Positions 1 to 11,570 of a stretch of DNA of 64,000 bases are shown in pieces. Position numbers and translations under genes: made by a program. The first letter of the stretch is position 1; every line of letters begins with the position of its first letter. Source of the stretch: Prosopocoilus inquinatus (lineage: Eukaryota; Arthropoda; Insecta; Coleoptera; Lucanidae); the NCBI GenBank assembly GCA_036172665.1, contig CM069876.1, forward strand, positions 38,285,001 to 38,349,000. The letters run 5' to 3'. The notes beneath the pieces were generated by a model. It had not been told where the DNA came from. It worked only from the letters and a program-made list of their open reading frames with translations, and made no database searches.

Positions 1-433
1 GAAAAAGGCAATCAAATTCAATTAATTGATTAAAAAGAACAAACATCCGTGTAGTGTAGTATAGTCACTTCATTTGCGAAATTAATTTCAAAATGAAGAA
101 ACCGGATTGATTAAAAAAATAAAAACACGGAACAAGGAACGTAGCGCGCAGACGTCCGGAGGCCTCATTCGATGGACCGGGAAGATTGTTTTCTTATACG
201 CTGCTAGAGCACATATACACTTTTCTCGTCGCTGATTTGTATCCAGAGGGGGACATCGGATGTAGCGTTTGCCATGCAAAAATAATCCTTAATCCTGTGC
301 ATAATTAGGGATAATATTGTGGCTTCCGTTCGCTCGATCTCATTCTTCCGCGGACAAAATTCCAGAAAATTTAGCCTCCGCTACATGACCCATTTCGTTC
401 TGACCTTGAACGTGTTTAGGACACTTTATAATA
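1..433. other. No gene recognised
   Basis: AT-rich flank with a somewhat GC-richer patch around 140-260. Short open frames here show no recognisable domain. Confidence 0.5.
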
Positions 434-995
434 CTAGGTGTCTCATAACCTACGGAGGAGATTAAAAACGTAGCTTTTGGTAAAAACGCAATAACTAAAA
501 AGTTACAAGAGTTTAAAACGAAATTAATTAACAAGCAAAAGTTACTCCCTGTAGTAATATTTTAGGTTTTAAATTCAAATTTGAGACATTTATGAGTTAA
601 TTGAACACTGCTTTAAAATAAACAACTATTTTAAAAAACGTAGTCACGTTAATGTTATAGCTATTTCATTTTTTCTTCTAATGCCCAAAAACGGGCTTTC
701 CTTTCGTTGTGCACCGCCTAATAATTAAAAACAAAACAAGGAAACAGATTAATATGGACATTTTATGAATGGTGGTTTTGATAAATTTAGAGTTTATTTA
801 ATAATAAAGTTGCATTTTGTGAAATCATTTTTATTAATTAAGAAGCTACAAGTGTAAAAGAAGAAATTAAGAAAGTTAAGCTGCTGTAACTTTCTTATTA
901 TTGGGTTTTGGTCAAAAGCGAATTAAGAAAAAAGCTTTATTTTGATGTCCCACAGCTGCCCTTTCAATCTCCTCCGTAGGTTCTGAGACACCTAG
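434..995. mobile_element. TA-flanked MITE, Tc1/mariner-like
   Basis: Terminal inverted repeats of about 32 bp: the left starts CTAGGTGTCTCATAACCTAC at 434, and the right, read on the minus strand from 995, starts CTAGGTGTCTCAGAACCTAC. Both arms continue into CGGAGGAGATT. The element is flanked by TA at 432-433 and 996-997. It is 562 bp with no transposase frame. TIR length and TA duplication fit the Tc1/mariner superfamily. Confidence 0.8.
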
Positions 996-1689
996 TATAA
1001 TTTAATCGCAACTTGATTTTTATGAAACACTGCCTATCAACGTATTGAATATCCGAACCTTTACAACTTTCGGTTAAAAATTCACTTAGTTTCACGTACT
1101 TTTTATTTTCATCTTATTTTCATCGCCGATCGTCTTTTGTTTTTCTTCTTATATTTATTTTGCTATTTGATTTTATTTTATAATCAATAATTGATCAATC
1201 TATGTTTCTCTTTCTATTTGTTGTTTTGTCAACACAATAAATTCGGACTGAACACGATTATGCACTCATAGATTCAATTGTATGTTTGTTAATATTTATT
1301 TCTTTCACTGATGGTTTATATTTATTACATTACAGCTGCGTACAACGATACGAAATTTCATGAAGAAAAAAACTTTATTCGGGGTCTGATTATTATGACA
1401 TTCGTCACTGAACAATGTTTACTTGAAATTTATTATTTGTAAATCTTATACTGTTTTTAATAACTATTTAGATAGACCTCCATTAAACAAGAAGTCATAA
1501 CTCCGATATCCTAACAGACTTCTAGAGGTTCCCTGTCGACTCCAAAAGGTTCGTCGACTCTTTTCAAGTCATCATCAACTCCCAAGGAGTTAATAAACTT
1601 CGGAATCTACTGCTCAGACTCATCTATGATAGAGATTTAGTTGTATCTTTAAATCCGCCAGATTTATCTCTTTTGTGTTCTACCTGCCA

Positions 1690-2140
1690 CTGTACAGGTT
1701 TCGTTTTTTTAAATAATAATTGCTACAACAAAATTTTAAAGTCAACGTTTACTGCTAAGCTAGGTGGCAAATTTGCGCAATTTCGCATCAGTTGTAGCTC
1801 CAAGCAGCTCGCTCAGTAAAGAAAGGACTTGCCACTTTACAAGCTGTTTTTTTTTTTTAATAATGATTGCTACCACAAAATTTTAAACTGATTACTCCTG
1901 TTAATGTTTACTGCTAAACTAGCTGTCAAGTTTTGGCAGCTTCGCATCAGCTGTAGCTCCAAGCAGCTCGCTCAGTAAAGAAAGGACTTGCCACTTTACA
2001 AGTGTTTTTTTTTTAATAATGATTGCTACTAAGAATTTTAAAGTGTTAACTGTTAATGTTTATTGCTAAACTAGGTGGCAAGTTTGCGCAGTTTCGCATC
2101 AGCTGTAGCTCCAAGCAGCTAGCTCAGTAAAGAAAGTTGT
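1690..2140. repeat. Tandem repeat, about three ~160 bp units
   Basis: Three adjacent units each contain a T-run, TAATAATGATTGCTAC, a TTTACTGCTAAACTAG-like segment and GTAGCTCCAAGCAGCTCGCT followed by CAGTAAAGAAAG. Units begin near 1700, 1850 and 2007. A shorter, more diverged copy of the block recurs at about 2870-3150. Confidence 0.75.
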
Positions 2141-2869
2141 TTAAAGGCGTCAAGATGAACAAAGACCCAGTTGTGAATAGCTGAATAGCGTTTCGACTCC
2201 GTTTATTTAATTTACATTTTCCCAGTCATCTCATTTTGAGTCAGCTTTTCCATGAAATTATCTTTCTTTAAAGCCTGCGTTGTTGTATTCATGCAACACG
2301 GATAAGATTCTTAAAGGCTTCGTTGTATCACGCAAAAGTAACCGGGAAAAAGAAAGAAAGAAAGAGAAAAAAATATTAATTTGGATTTTCGTCTGAATTT
2401 GCATGCGAAAGCAAGACCCTTGTATTTCCTTAAAAATCCCCTCTTACAAATGTATGAATGGAAAATCCCGAGATATGAATGCCCTGCGTGACCGGAATTT
2501 ATTCGGCGCTCACAAAAGAGAGTCTTGTCTTCAATCAGGCGGAAGTGCGGCGCGAATACTCTCGAGCCAGATTGCTGACATCGGCACGTGAGTACATAAA
2601 ACGAAATCGAAAGTGAGTCTTTTGTACGCCGAACGAACGCAGGCCCGATCAATTTGCGCTAATAATAGCTAAACTAACGCTGACCGAGCAAATATACGGC
2701 CGGCGGATTCGAGGGTGAAGATGTTGTTAAGGAATTTCACGCAAGAGTTGAAGCGCCGAAACTATTTGTTGGGCCGTGAAGCGTGATTTAGCGGAGCACC
2801 GTTTTTAACTCAAAGCAGGCGCGTCCGAGTGTACCGTCCACTATAGTAAGCTTTAAAGCGTGAATGAAC

Positions 2870-3150
2870 TTCGGGGATCTACTGCTTAGACTCATCTACG
2901 ACGTAGATTTATTTTTGTACCTTCAAATCCGCCGGATTTGTAGGTACGTTTCTTTATCCTATCAGTTTTCTTCCTTTTTTTTTATTTACTGCTGTCACAA
3001 AACTTTAAATTGATTCCTCCTGTGAATCCTCACTGCTAAACTAAGTGACAAGTTTCTGCTGTTTTCTGTTTTGCATCCATCAGATCAGCTGTAGCTCAGT
3101 GAAGAAAGGGCATGGTCCAAAAGTTGTTAAATGGTGCCAGGATGAACAAA
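2870..3150. repeat. Diverged copy of the 1600-2165 block
   Basis: ATCTACTGCTTAGACTCATC and CAAATCCGCCGGATTTG here match 1602-1664, and GATGAACAAAGACCC here matches 2153-2167. The intervening tandem units are reduced to one diverged copy, so this is a contracted duplicate of the same block. Confidence 0.65.
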
Positions 3151-3951
3151 GACCCCACTGTCAATGGCAATCCTAGGCAGTGTTCTCAATGTGTCTCGGA
3201 TTCGCAATAGTTTTACGTTATAAAACTGAAAAAATTAAAAGGTCTAAGTTCACTACAGTACAGGGTTTGTTTTTTCATATTTTGCACCCTATCTAGAGGG
3301 TTTATTTTAGTTTTAGGAGCTAGAGAAAAATTTTAAATACAAAAGTTGTAGGGTTTTATGTCTATTATCTTTTAGAGTTATCACAAGGAACAAAAGCGCA
3401 TTGCAAGTTGGAGAAAAAATCACAATTTTTGTTTTTTTTTTTTAATGGAACATCGTGTATATTGTTTGCTAAGATGAGAGATCATATTTTCCTGATTTCA
3501 AAAATATATAATATGCTTTTGTAATATAATTAAGTTTAAAATCTGAGCATAATGACATTTAAAAAATCAAGACGGCCTGGAAAGGTGCTTATAAAAGTTC
3601 TAAATGGCTGTTTTAGTTAGCAAAAAACAATATAAATTCAAATACATTACGTAATTAATAATAAAAAACAAAACTCCAGGCCGCCTTCATATTTTAATCA
3701 ACGAGTCATTTATAACAACTCTGTAGATAAAAGTGGAAATTTCTTAAAGTTGAAACTTGACAAACCGGTTAGCATGATTTCAGTTTCTTTAGTAAGAACT
3801 AAATTTAAAGAAATTTTTAATCAAGACGGTTTACGAGGTCTGATAGTTTGAACACACTTCCTTTATTCTTCTTTTTCAACTCTCACCATTTTGTGTTCGA
3901 TAAAAAGACTATTGTAACGATACACTTCTCGCGAATATCAAGACTGAATTA

Positions 3952-4940
3952 TAGGGTTGAAAATAAACATGATTTTTTTTTAAAACACAAAAAATCACGA
4001 TTTTTTCTTAAATATTACGATTTCTTTGATTATTATTATTTTTTTTACATAGAAAATGCAATAATTGATATTAAGAAAAACAAAACTTCAAAAGGCATAC
4101 GTAGGGTAGTTTTGCACTTTGCAAGCGATTCATTGCAGCAATTGTCCTCAGCGAGAAATTGCCTCGTGTAACTGAAAAAACAGATAATTTGGGAAAAAAC
4201 TGTTTTTTTTTCAAGTTTATTTCTTCATAGGTTTCTTGGAAAACCTCGTTTATTTCAGAGGTTTATAGTATTTTTCATTACTTTCTTTATTGTTTTATAC
4301 AATTTATCTATCATCAAGTTGTTTTATTCAGAATTACGTACTTTTTGTTTCGTTTTTCTAATGTTTTTGAAAATAAATCTTTCAAGGATACGTGATACTG
4401 ACGCATCACGTATCCTCAAGGAACTAAAATGGGATAGTCTATCTTCTAGAAAAAAAGAACAGCAAGATTAAAATTATTTTATTATTATTTATAATTTTCA
4501 ATACGATTCGATGCACAATTTTCTAACTAAATTAAAAATAAATTATTCTTGCACTAGAAAAAAAAAAAACATAACTTCACTCATAAAATAAAACAACCCC
4601 TTTCGAAAACTAATCTTCATAAATTTTCTTTTTTCCCTAAAACTGTACAGGAATGGAATAATTTAAATGAAAAAGATTCGATTAAATTATCAGAAAATTA
4701 CAAAATTAAAAATTAAGATGTAATGTAATTATGTTTGATTATTAGGCCACCAAGTATATTATACTATACACCTGATTTGTAAAAATAAATAAATAAATAT
4801 CCGATGTTACTTCTCTGGTAAATAACAATATAAATATGTACTTTGAAGTTATTAATAAGCTTTAAATTAATGATTTAAATTAAAAAAATCAGTTGATTTA
4901 ACTCACGATTTGAATCACGATTTAAAACGTCGCAACCCTG
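3952..4940. mobile_element. hAT-type non-autonomous element with 8 bp target duplication
   Basis: Ends are TAGGGTTG at 3952 and CAACCCTG ending at 4940 (minus strand CAGGGTTGCGACG). Flanking sequence is a perfect 8 bp direct repeat, CTGAATTA, at 3944-3951 and 4941-4948. Subterminal AATCACGATT motifs lie at both ends. The 8 bp duplication and end type fit the hAT superfamily. No transposase is visible. The interior holds an 11 bp-stem hairpin (4386-4416, ggatacgtgat / atcacgtatcc) and the tail of a LINE. Confidence 0.85.
4568..4799 (+). pseudogene. LINE ORF2 C-terminal fragment and 3' tail
   Basis: A short open stretch ending at a TAA at 4714-4716 reads LHKFSFFPKTVQEWNNLNEK. It fits the conserved end of non-LTR retrotransposon reverse transcriptase proteins (the F-F-P-x-T-x-x-x-W-N-x-L motif). 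It is followed by an untranslated tail and a (AAAT)n-like end at about 4781-4798. The 5' part is missing, as usual for dead-on-arrival LINE copies. It sits inside the hAT-type element at 3952-4940. The clade is not assigned. Confidence 0.7.
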
Positions 4941-4949
4941 CTGAATTAT

Positions 4950-5490
4950 TTATGAAATATCCTGTTCTGAGAGATAAAGTTTTAGAGACACACTTAATTT
5001 GACATATTGAATGCGCTTCCACGTTAAAAACCAATAAAAAAAGTTGAAAACAATTGAAAATCTCGAAAACCTGATAGTTATTTGTTTCTTCGAAGGTGCC
5101 GTAAAATCGAGCAGGGAAAGTCCTGAAACTTTTATGAAAATTTCATATAAAAAAAGTTAGGTATTGTAGCCATTTTCCATAAACACCAAGATTTTGTTAC
5201 TAAATCATTTATAAAATAGTAGGCTTTGGAAGATTATATTTTAGAGGCATAATTAATTTGACATCTTGAATGCGATGAGATGATAAAAAACCTAACGTTA
5301 CATATACAAAAGTTGAAAATAATTGAAAATCTCGAAAACCTGAATGTCATTTGTTTTTTCGAACGCACCATAAAATCGAGGAGTAGAAGTCCTAAAACTT
5401 TTCTAATTTAAGTAACTTCATAAAATTACGAATAAGAAAGTTAGCTACTGTAGCGGCTTCCCATGAACACCCCGTACATAAGTATGAACG
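4950..5490. repeat. Two diverged tandem copies (~260 bp)
   Basis: Both halves contain a segment like AATTTGACATMTTGAATGCG, then GAAAATCTCGAAAACCTGA, then CGTAAAATCGAG-like and a closing CCATGAACACC / CCATAAACACC. The units start near 4960 and 5225. No coding potential. Confidence 0.6.
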
Positions 5491-7030
5491 CGGAACTTAA
5501 AAAGCGCTTTTGATTCTCGGATAAAATGTGGTATGTTTGAGGAAACATTTGTGCTTTTAAGTTGGCCAGGTTGAGACTCAAGACGTTTTCGAATTCGCTT
5601 GCATTGTACTCAGAGTATCTCCATCGTTTGTTGTTACGTGACGTTGAAACAAGATGTAAAAAAATACTCCGAGTGCAGTCGAATCGAAAACGCTATTTAC
5701 CTCATCGAATCGTTCTGATTGAATTGGTAACAAAAATAAAATTTAGAAAATGAAGAAAAGAAAAAAAAAAGGTTGACAAGATCGGGGAATAGTCGGTGAA
5801 ATTAATTATTGAGAAACTGGAAATTTGTTTTTTCATAATAGGGAGCAAAAAAATTGAAAATCGTTTTAAAGAGGTTAACAAAATTGCTTAATCGAAATAA
5901 ATGATGAAAAGCTTATCACGCTTTTAACAAAAAAAAAGTATTCTTGCGGTCTTCGATATGGGCAACCATAGAAACGACCGTGTTAATTGGGTTGCCTACT
6001 TTGTAAACGAAGAGACATGTTATTAAAAATAATTGCTTATAATTTTTAAGGGTTATTACCTAATTACATATACATGTTGTATCACATACCTTTGATTATA
6101 AAATATACGAAAACGCAGTGAGAAAATAAAACAATTTTGTGTCACTCCAACGGCCAGTGCTGCGTTATCGGAACGGGACGGATTTAACTCCGATCACACA
6201 AATGGTTATATGATAAGGAAATAAACTTGTAATCTCTCAAACCTATATGAACTTTTTTTACTTAAAAAAAGTCTCTCCTACATACTGGTAAATTTTTTTA
6301 AATTAAAGTAGGGGATGCAATGAACTACACAAGAAATATTTATTTTGTGCGTTCACGAGAAAAAAGTGGTGACAATGAACTTTTTTGTGATTTTTGTGTT
6401 AAAAATTGAATAATTTGTAAAAAATTATGTGATTTTTAACTAAATATACTCGTGAACTGGCTTCGTCAGCCAGAACCCGCGCTTTATATACTGCTCAAAA
6501 ACACAAAATATAATGAATTTAATTACTCACACCCTTTTATATTTCGACGTTCTTCGAATCGCAATAAAAGTAAGTGAGCGGAAGGTGCTTCAAGGTAGCA
6601 ACTCATTATTTTTGTGCGCCGATGCAAAAGGTATATTAAATTTATCCTCCGGGAAGCAGATACTGAAGTGAGATTTATATTCTGTTTTCAATATCGGAGA
6701 AGACTTCTTTGTGCGGTTTCGTACGCGCCTTCCTTGCAGCTATTTGAACGGCGGATAAGAACGGCGCGGCGCTTCCATGTCGCTACTTAATCACTTTTCT
6801 TTTTTTCGAGATATTTCAATTTCACTTTATATTTTATTGTTGATAAATACAAACATTACGAAATTGTCATTTTCGACGTTTCATTAAATTTAGTTGATGA
6901 CTTCTTTAAGGAGAGTTCACACTAATGCATTTCGTTGCTTCAATTTTTGATGCGCAACTTGAATTTCGTTCACACTTATGCAACTTTAAATGCATAGCAA
7001 GCTTAATCAAAGACCTATTAAATTCAGTCA
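5491..7030. other. No gene recognised
   Basis: Low-complexity AT-rich sequence. It has a GC-richer patch at about 6540-6790 without a recognisable frame, and a repeated ATGCA-rich segment at 6910-6995 (see the finding on a possible 4 kb inverted repeat). Confidence 0.4.
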
Positions 7031-7039
7031 TAAAATATA

Positions 7040-7512
7040 GGGTGTTCTATTTAAACTAACCCAGTAAAATAAGCATCGGAGTTATGAATCACCCTGTGTA
7101 AAATAATAGGAATATGTTCGAGATGGAAATTGTTTTCTGTTCCATAGAGGTTATGTAATGTTACTGTAAAATTTAAATGCCAAAACATCTAATCTGTAAA
7201 ACATCAAATAATACCATTTTTTTACATTGAAATGTCAATATCTCAAAAAACTGTCAGGTTTAGGTGCATAATATCATTATAATAAATTTATCTACTCTTA
7301 AAAGCGAATCGAAATAAACCATAATATATAGTATGTTCCATTTAAAAAAACATAACTTTGGTCTGGCACAGCCACACGGAACACTCTGTATAATTGTAAC
7401 TAATTTTAAATCATGCACCTATACCGTAGGTAAGTAATAGCGAAAACAGATTTTAAAAATCTGCATTAATATAGACGCTATCCACCGAATACGAACTATT
7501 GGCACACCCTGT
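7040..7512. mobile_element. Possible mariner-like MITE fragment cluster
   Basis: AGGGTGTTCTATTT near 7043 and CACACCCTGTA near 7503 resemble opposite ends (AGGGTGT inward on each side) with TA next to each. ACACTCTGTA near 7382 may be another internal end. The inverted match beyond the first seven bases is weak. Confidence 0.3.
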
Positions 7513-7589
7513 ACATGTTCGGATTCTTGCAAGAACAGTTCAGAACCATCCTAGAATCGTCCGGACCGATTTTTCTTGTAACGCGTATG

Positions 7590-7680
7590 CTCCTGAGGAC
7601 TCCTAGGATTCGAACCCGAACAACCTGAATTGCATGCATTTTGTTGCTACTCTACCTACAATCAGGGATGTATTAGCTGT
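7590..7680 (-). repeat. tRNA-like SINE head (relic)
   Basis: On the minus strand a B-box-like GGGTTCGAATCCTAGG is preceded by an A-box-like TAGGTAGAGTAGC about 30 bp upstream. No complete cloverleaf can be drawn, so this is more likely a tRNA-derived SINE remnant than a tRNA gene. Confidence 0.35.
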
Positions 7681-8739
7681 TCACTTTCTTTTTAGATTCT
7701 AGAGGGCTGTGCTTTTTTTTCGTTAAGTTACGTGCATGTATTTTGATGGAAGTCAAATTTTGACACTGTCAAAAATTATGAAGCTTCCTATTTCTTTTTG
7801 AAATCATTCATAACGTTTACTATTGGGAGTTCCGATTTTCAGAAACAATAATCTTGAAATTCTAACCCAATTTCCTGACGTCCATATTTTTTTAGTAATA
7901 ATAGTGGTAATACCAACAAAAATGACACCCTAACAGGGCCTACTCTGAGTCTAAAAAGAATGGGAACGGTTAATATACGCTTGTTATAAAAGGTTAGGGT
8001 TAAGGTTTCGGTTTTAATTTGAATCTGATTTTGGTTACGGTTTCAGTTAGGGTTTTCTGACGGTTTCGGTTAGGGCTTCTTTTTAGGTTTTCAAGGAATG
8101 CGCTCTTTAAAAAAAAGGAAGGGACGTAAACACGTTATAATGAAATAAAATTTACATTCTTTAGACAAAAACATTTTTTAAATAAATATTAATATCTTTT
8201 GCGTTCGAAACTATCTGAAGAAGCATTCAAATTAAATTTGCCTTTATAAATTAATCTGTGAACATTTAAACATACCATCATATCTAAACTTTACATTTTT
8301 CATTCCTAACTTAAATATTCATCCGCGCCATCTGTAATGTGTGAATTTTTCAATTTTTTTAACTTATGACAGCTCAGTCAGAATTCAGATTATCGAAAGT
8401 CTGCATAAAATGAACATATTAGAGGCTTATTCAGTTCAGTCAAAAAGAAATCAGATGTCTGACAAACAACATTTCAGATCTGCTCTAATTCCAAGAATAA
8501 CATCTGTTGTATGAGGACTACATTGTATGGACTGCAATAATTTTTTTGCCTTTCTGTAGAATTCAAGTTTGCTTGTAAACTTGTAAAAACAAATAATTGG
8601 CGCCCCTGTACCAAAAATTGCGTATGTGATTCTAGAGTCAGACAGTGTTGCCAACTGTGGCGATTTATCACCACATGGACACGTAACCATTTGGCTTACA
8701 ACGGAAATATTAAGTTTATGGTATTTAACTTTTTCTTTT

Positions 8740-10040
8740 AGTTCTTTTTTAAAGTTTTATTTTAATGTTTGCTTGGGCTGAACAAAACGAGATTGAATTA
8801 TGTCAACGTTGAGATTGGTTGAGCTCTATTTTAATTGATTTTAAATTTTTAACGATTTTTATACTTTTAATTTTTCACGCAATTTTTAATTTTTATTTGT
8901 GTTATCTGGAGTTGAGCCGAGAGAAGTTGGCTTGGATTGACCTTGACGTTAGTTAAACTTCATTTTAATTGATTTTTAATTTTTTTTTATCTTTACCTTT
9001 AGTTTTCCTTGTAACTTTTAATGTTTTACTTATATTAAATCATTTTAATTGATTTCTAATCTTTAACGATTTTTATACTTTAAATTTTTCTTGCAATTTT
9101 TAATTTTTATTTGTGTTATCTGGAGTTGAGCCGAGAGAAGTTGGGTTGGATTGACCTTGACGTTAGTTACACTTCATTTTAATTGATTTTCAATTTTCTT
9201 TAAATCTTTACTTTTAGTTTTCCTTGTAATTTTTAATGTTTTACTTATATTAGATTATTTTAATTGATTTTTAATTTTTAACGATTTTTATACATACTTT
9301 TAATTTTTCTTGCAATTTTTAATTTTTATTTGTGTTATCTGGAGTTGAGCCGAGAGAAGTTGACTTGGATTGACCTTCACGTTAGTTAAACTTCATTTTA
9401 ATTGATTTTTAATTGATTTTTAATTTTCTTTAAATCTTTACTTTTAGTTTTCCTTGTAATTTTTAATGTGTTACTTTTATTAAATCATTTTAATTGATTT
9501 TTATTTTTTTTAAATCTTTACTTTTAGTTTTCCTTGTACCTTTTAATGTTTTACTTATATTAGACCATTTTAATTGATTTTTTATTCTTAACGATTTTTA
9601 TACTTTAAATTTTTCTTGCAATTCTTAATTTTTATTTGTGTTATCCTGTAGGTGAGCCGGGAGAAGTTGGGTTGGATTGACCTTGACGTTAGTTAAACTT
9701 TATTTTAACTGATTTCTAATTTTTTTTTAATCTTCACTTTTAGTTTTGCTTGTAATTTTTAATGTTTTACTTATATTAGATCATTTTAATTGATTTTTAA
9801 TTTTCTTTAAATCTTTACTTTTACTTTTCCTTTTAATTTTTAATGTTTTACTTATATTAGATTATTTTAATTGATTTTTAATTTTTAACGATTTTTATAA
9901 TTTTAATTTTCTTGCCATTTTTTTATTTATGTTATATGTTTTTTATTTATATTATATATCGGTTAAGCCGAGAGAAGTTGGGTTGGATAGACCTTAACGT
10001 TAGCTAAACTTCATTCAGTAATTTTTAATGTTTTGCTTAT
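8740..10040. repeat. AT-rich tandem array with ~215 bp periodicity
   Basis: About five units contain GAGTTGAGCCGAGAGAAGTT plus GGATTGACCTTGACGTTAG, starting near 8911, 9125, 9344, 9651 and 9962, separated by variable numbers of ATTTTAATTGATTTTTAAT subrepeats. Spacing is about 214 and 219 bp and then longer because of extra subrepeats. More diverged relatives continue to about 10560. Non-coding. Confidence 0.8.
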
Positions 10041-11408
10041 GTTAGATGAAGTTTGGTTGATGTCAGTTGAATTAGATCGACTTTAAGATTTAGCTTAACT
10101 TTAATTCATGTATAAATTTTAACATTATTAAAATATTTAAAAAAAATACTTGTGTAGAATGGAGTGCAGTATGATATAATAAGTCGGGAGAGTTGAATTG
10201 ACTTGGAGATTTTTAATTTTAATTTTAATTTGTATTACATTTTTTACTTGGATTGGAGCTACGTTGTGTTGCCGTGAAATTTTTTTCCATTTAATTGTTA
10301 ACATCTATTTTTTTTTTATTGTTTTCTGATTTAAAATTTTTTTCTTGGGTTGAATAGAATGGAGTTCACTTGTTGGGTAGAGTTTGGTTATCATTGACAA
10401 TGGTTGAACGTCGTTTTAATTTTTGATTTGGGTTGAATGGAGTTAGGGCGGCTTTAGTTGGATTGGGTGGACGTCGAATATCTTTAAAATTTTCTTTTTC
10501 AGTTGGATCGAATTTGGTTAACCCTGGTTCGAGTTGCGTTTTAGTCGTTTTTAATAGGCGCCCTCATGCCTTGCTGAACTCCGGCCCTGGTAATTAGGAA
10601 AACGGATATTTTGTCTTTCGTTCGGTAATCCGACATTTCGCAAATCCGGATCCATCAATGCAATTATTAGTTCATATTAAAGAGGTTCTGCTGTATTTTA
10701 GAAATTGAAAAATATGTGTCGCAAGAAAATTTTTCTGCCCTTTTGATACAAGGAATGTAAACATATTTCCTTATCGCAAGGGGGGTGGAAACCAACCCAA
10801 TCAAAGAAACGGTATCGCTCGGGGCCCAACAACTATTAAGGCCGCCTCTGATGTTTAATATAAAATAAAATTAATTAATTAATTAATATAAAATAAAGAA
10901 ACGATATTGAAATGAAATTAACTGAAAAATTAATACAGGTTTCGATTTCGTTTAGGATTATTTCAGGTATATTACTTTCGGTTTGGGTTACGATTATGTT
11001 CGAAAAAATTTTCGGTTTTTAATGGGGTTTTGGGTTTTTTTACGGTTACGGTGTACACCTCTGGAGCATGGAAATGCAAGCAAGTGTGAACTCACCTTTA
11101 GGATGTAGTGAAATAGCTCAACGCGATGTGATTTAAAAGCTTGTTTAAATGAATATTGAATGTTTTCATCAAGCTGCAACATTTATTAACTAAATTATTT
11201 CGTTGTTGAATAATAAGATAATATTTACAGAGTTTCGCGTTTCAATCCAATTACTTCTTCTGATGAGTAATTTATGTAATGCTTGCGAACAAGCTTCCAC
11301 TTGTGTGCTCACACGTCAACAGGCAAAATACATCAACATCAAGAGTTATTAATGGAGCAATTTAATGAGGAATTTAATCATGAGGGAGCGAACGTTCTCA
11401 GGACTTAC
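10041..11408. other. No exon recognised downstream of the Ig2 exon
   Basis: Intronic sequence of the Dscam-family gene by position. It holds diverged continuation of the AT-rich array and a TTAATTAA-rich stretch near 10870. I looked for the second half of Ig2 here and did not find it. Confidence 0.5.
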
Positions 11409-11570
11409 CTCCTTGCAAAGAAGGGTAGATGTAAAACGACGGTTCTTGCACCCAGGATATTATTCTGACCAGGTCTTTCATGAAGGATGGCACCACACAC
11501 TTTAGCACCGCCGTGCACCCCCTCGCCGCCCCCAGTACTTCCACGTCGATTTTAAAGGCCTGTGTCACCA
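11409..11570 (-). CDS. Dscam-family gene, exon encoding amino half of Ig domain 2
   Basis: Second exon of the same gene, 162 bp. On the minus strand the acceptor is ...ttttgttacag ending at 11571 and the donor is GGAG|gtaagt following 11409, both near consensus. The single base left by the Ig1 exon plus TG makes a Val codon, so the reading frame is continuous. The peptide reads VVTQAFKIDVEVLGAARGC, then TAVLKCVVPSFMKDLVRIIS, then WVQEPSFYIYPSLQG. The Ig2 landmarks are Cys in LKCVVPSF and Trp in IISWVQ. The domain's second Cys is expected in the next exon, as in Dscam genes where Ig2 is split over two exons. IYPSLQG recalls Dscam3-type proteins, from memory only. No in-frame stop occurs. This is positionally the equivalent of the exon-4 cluster of Drosophila Dscam1, but only one copy was seen. 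The following exon was not recognised below 11409. Confidence 0.92.

Noticed and set aside
8451..8690. 79 residue minus-strand frame with a transposase-like look
   Set aside because: No catalytic motif or family signature could be identified.
1..11408. Search for the Dscam exon encoding the second half of Ig2
   Set aside because: No minus-strand segment with the expected Cys and flanking splice sites was found; it may lie outside the window or have been missed by eye.
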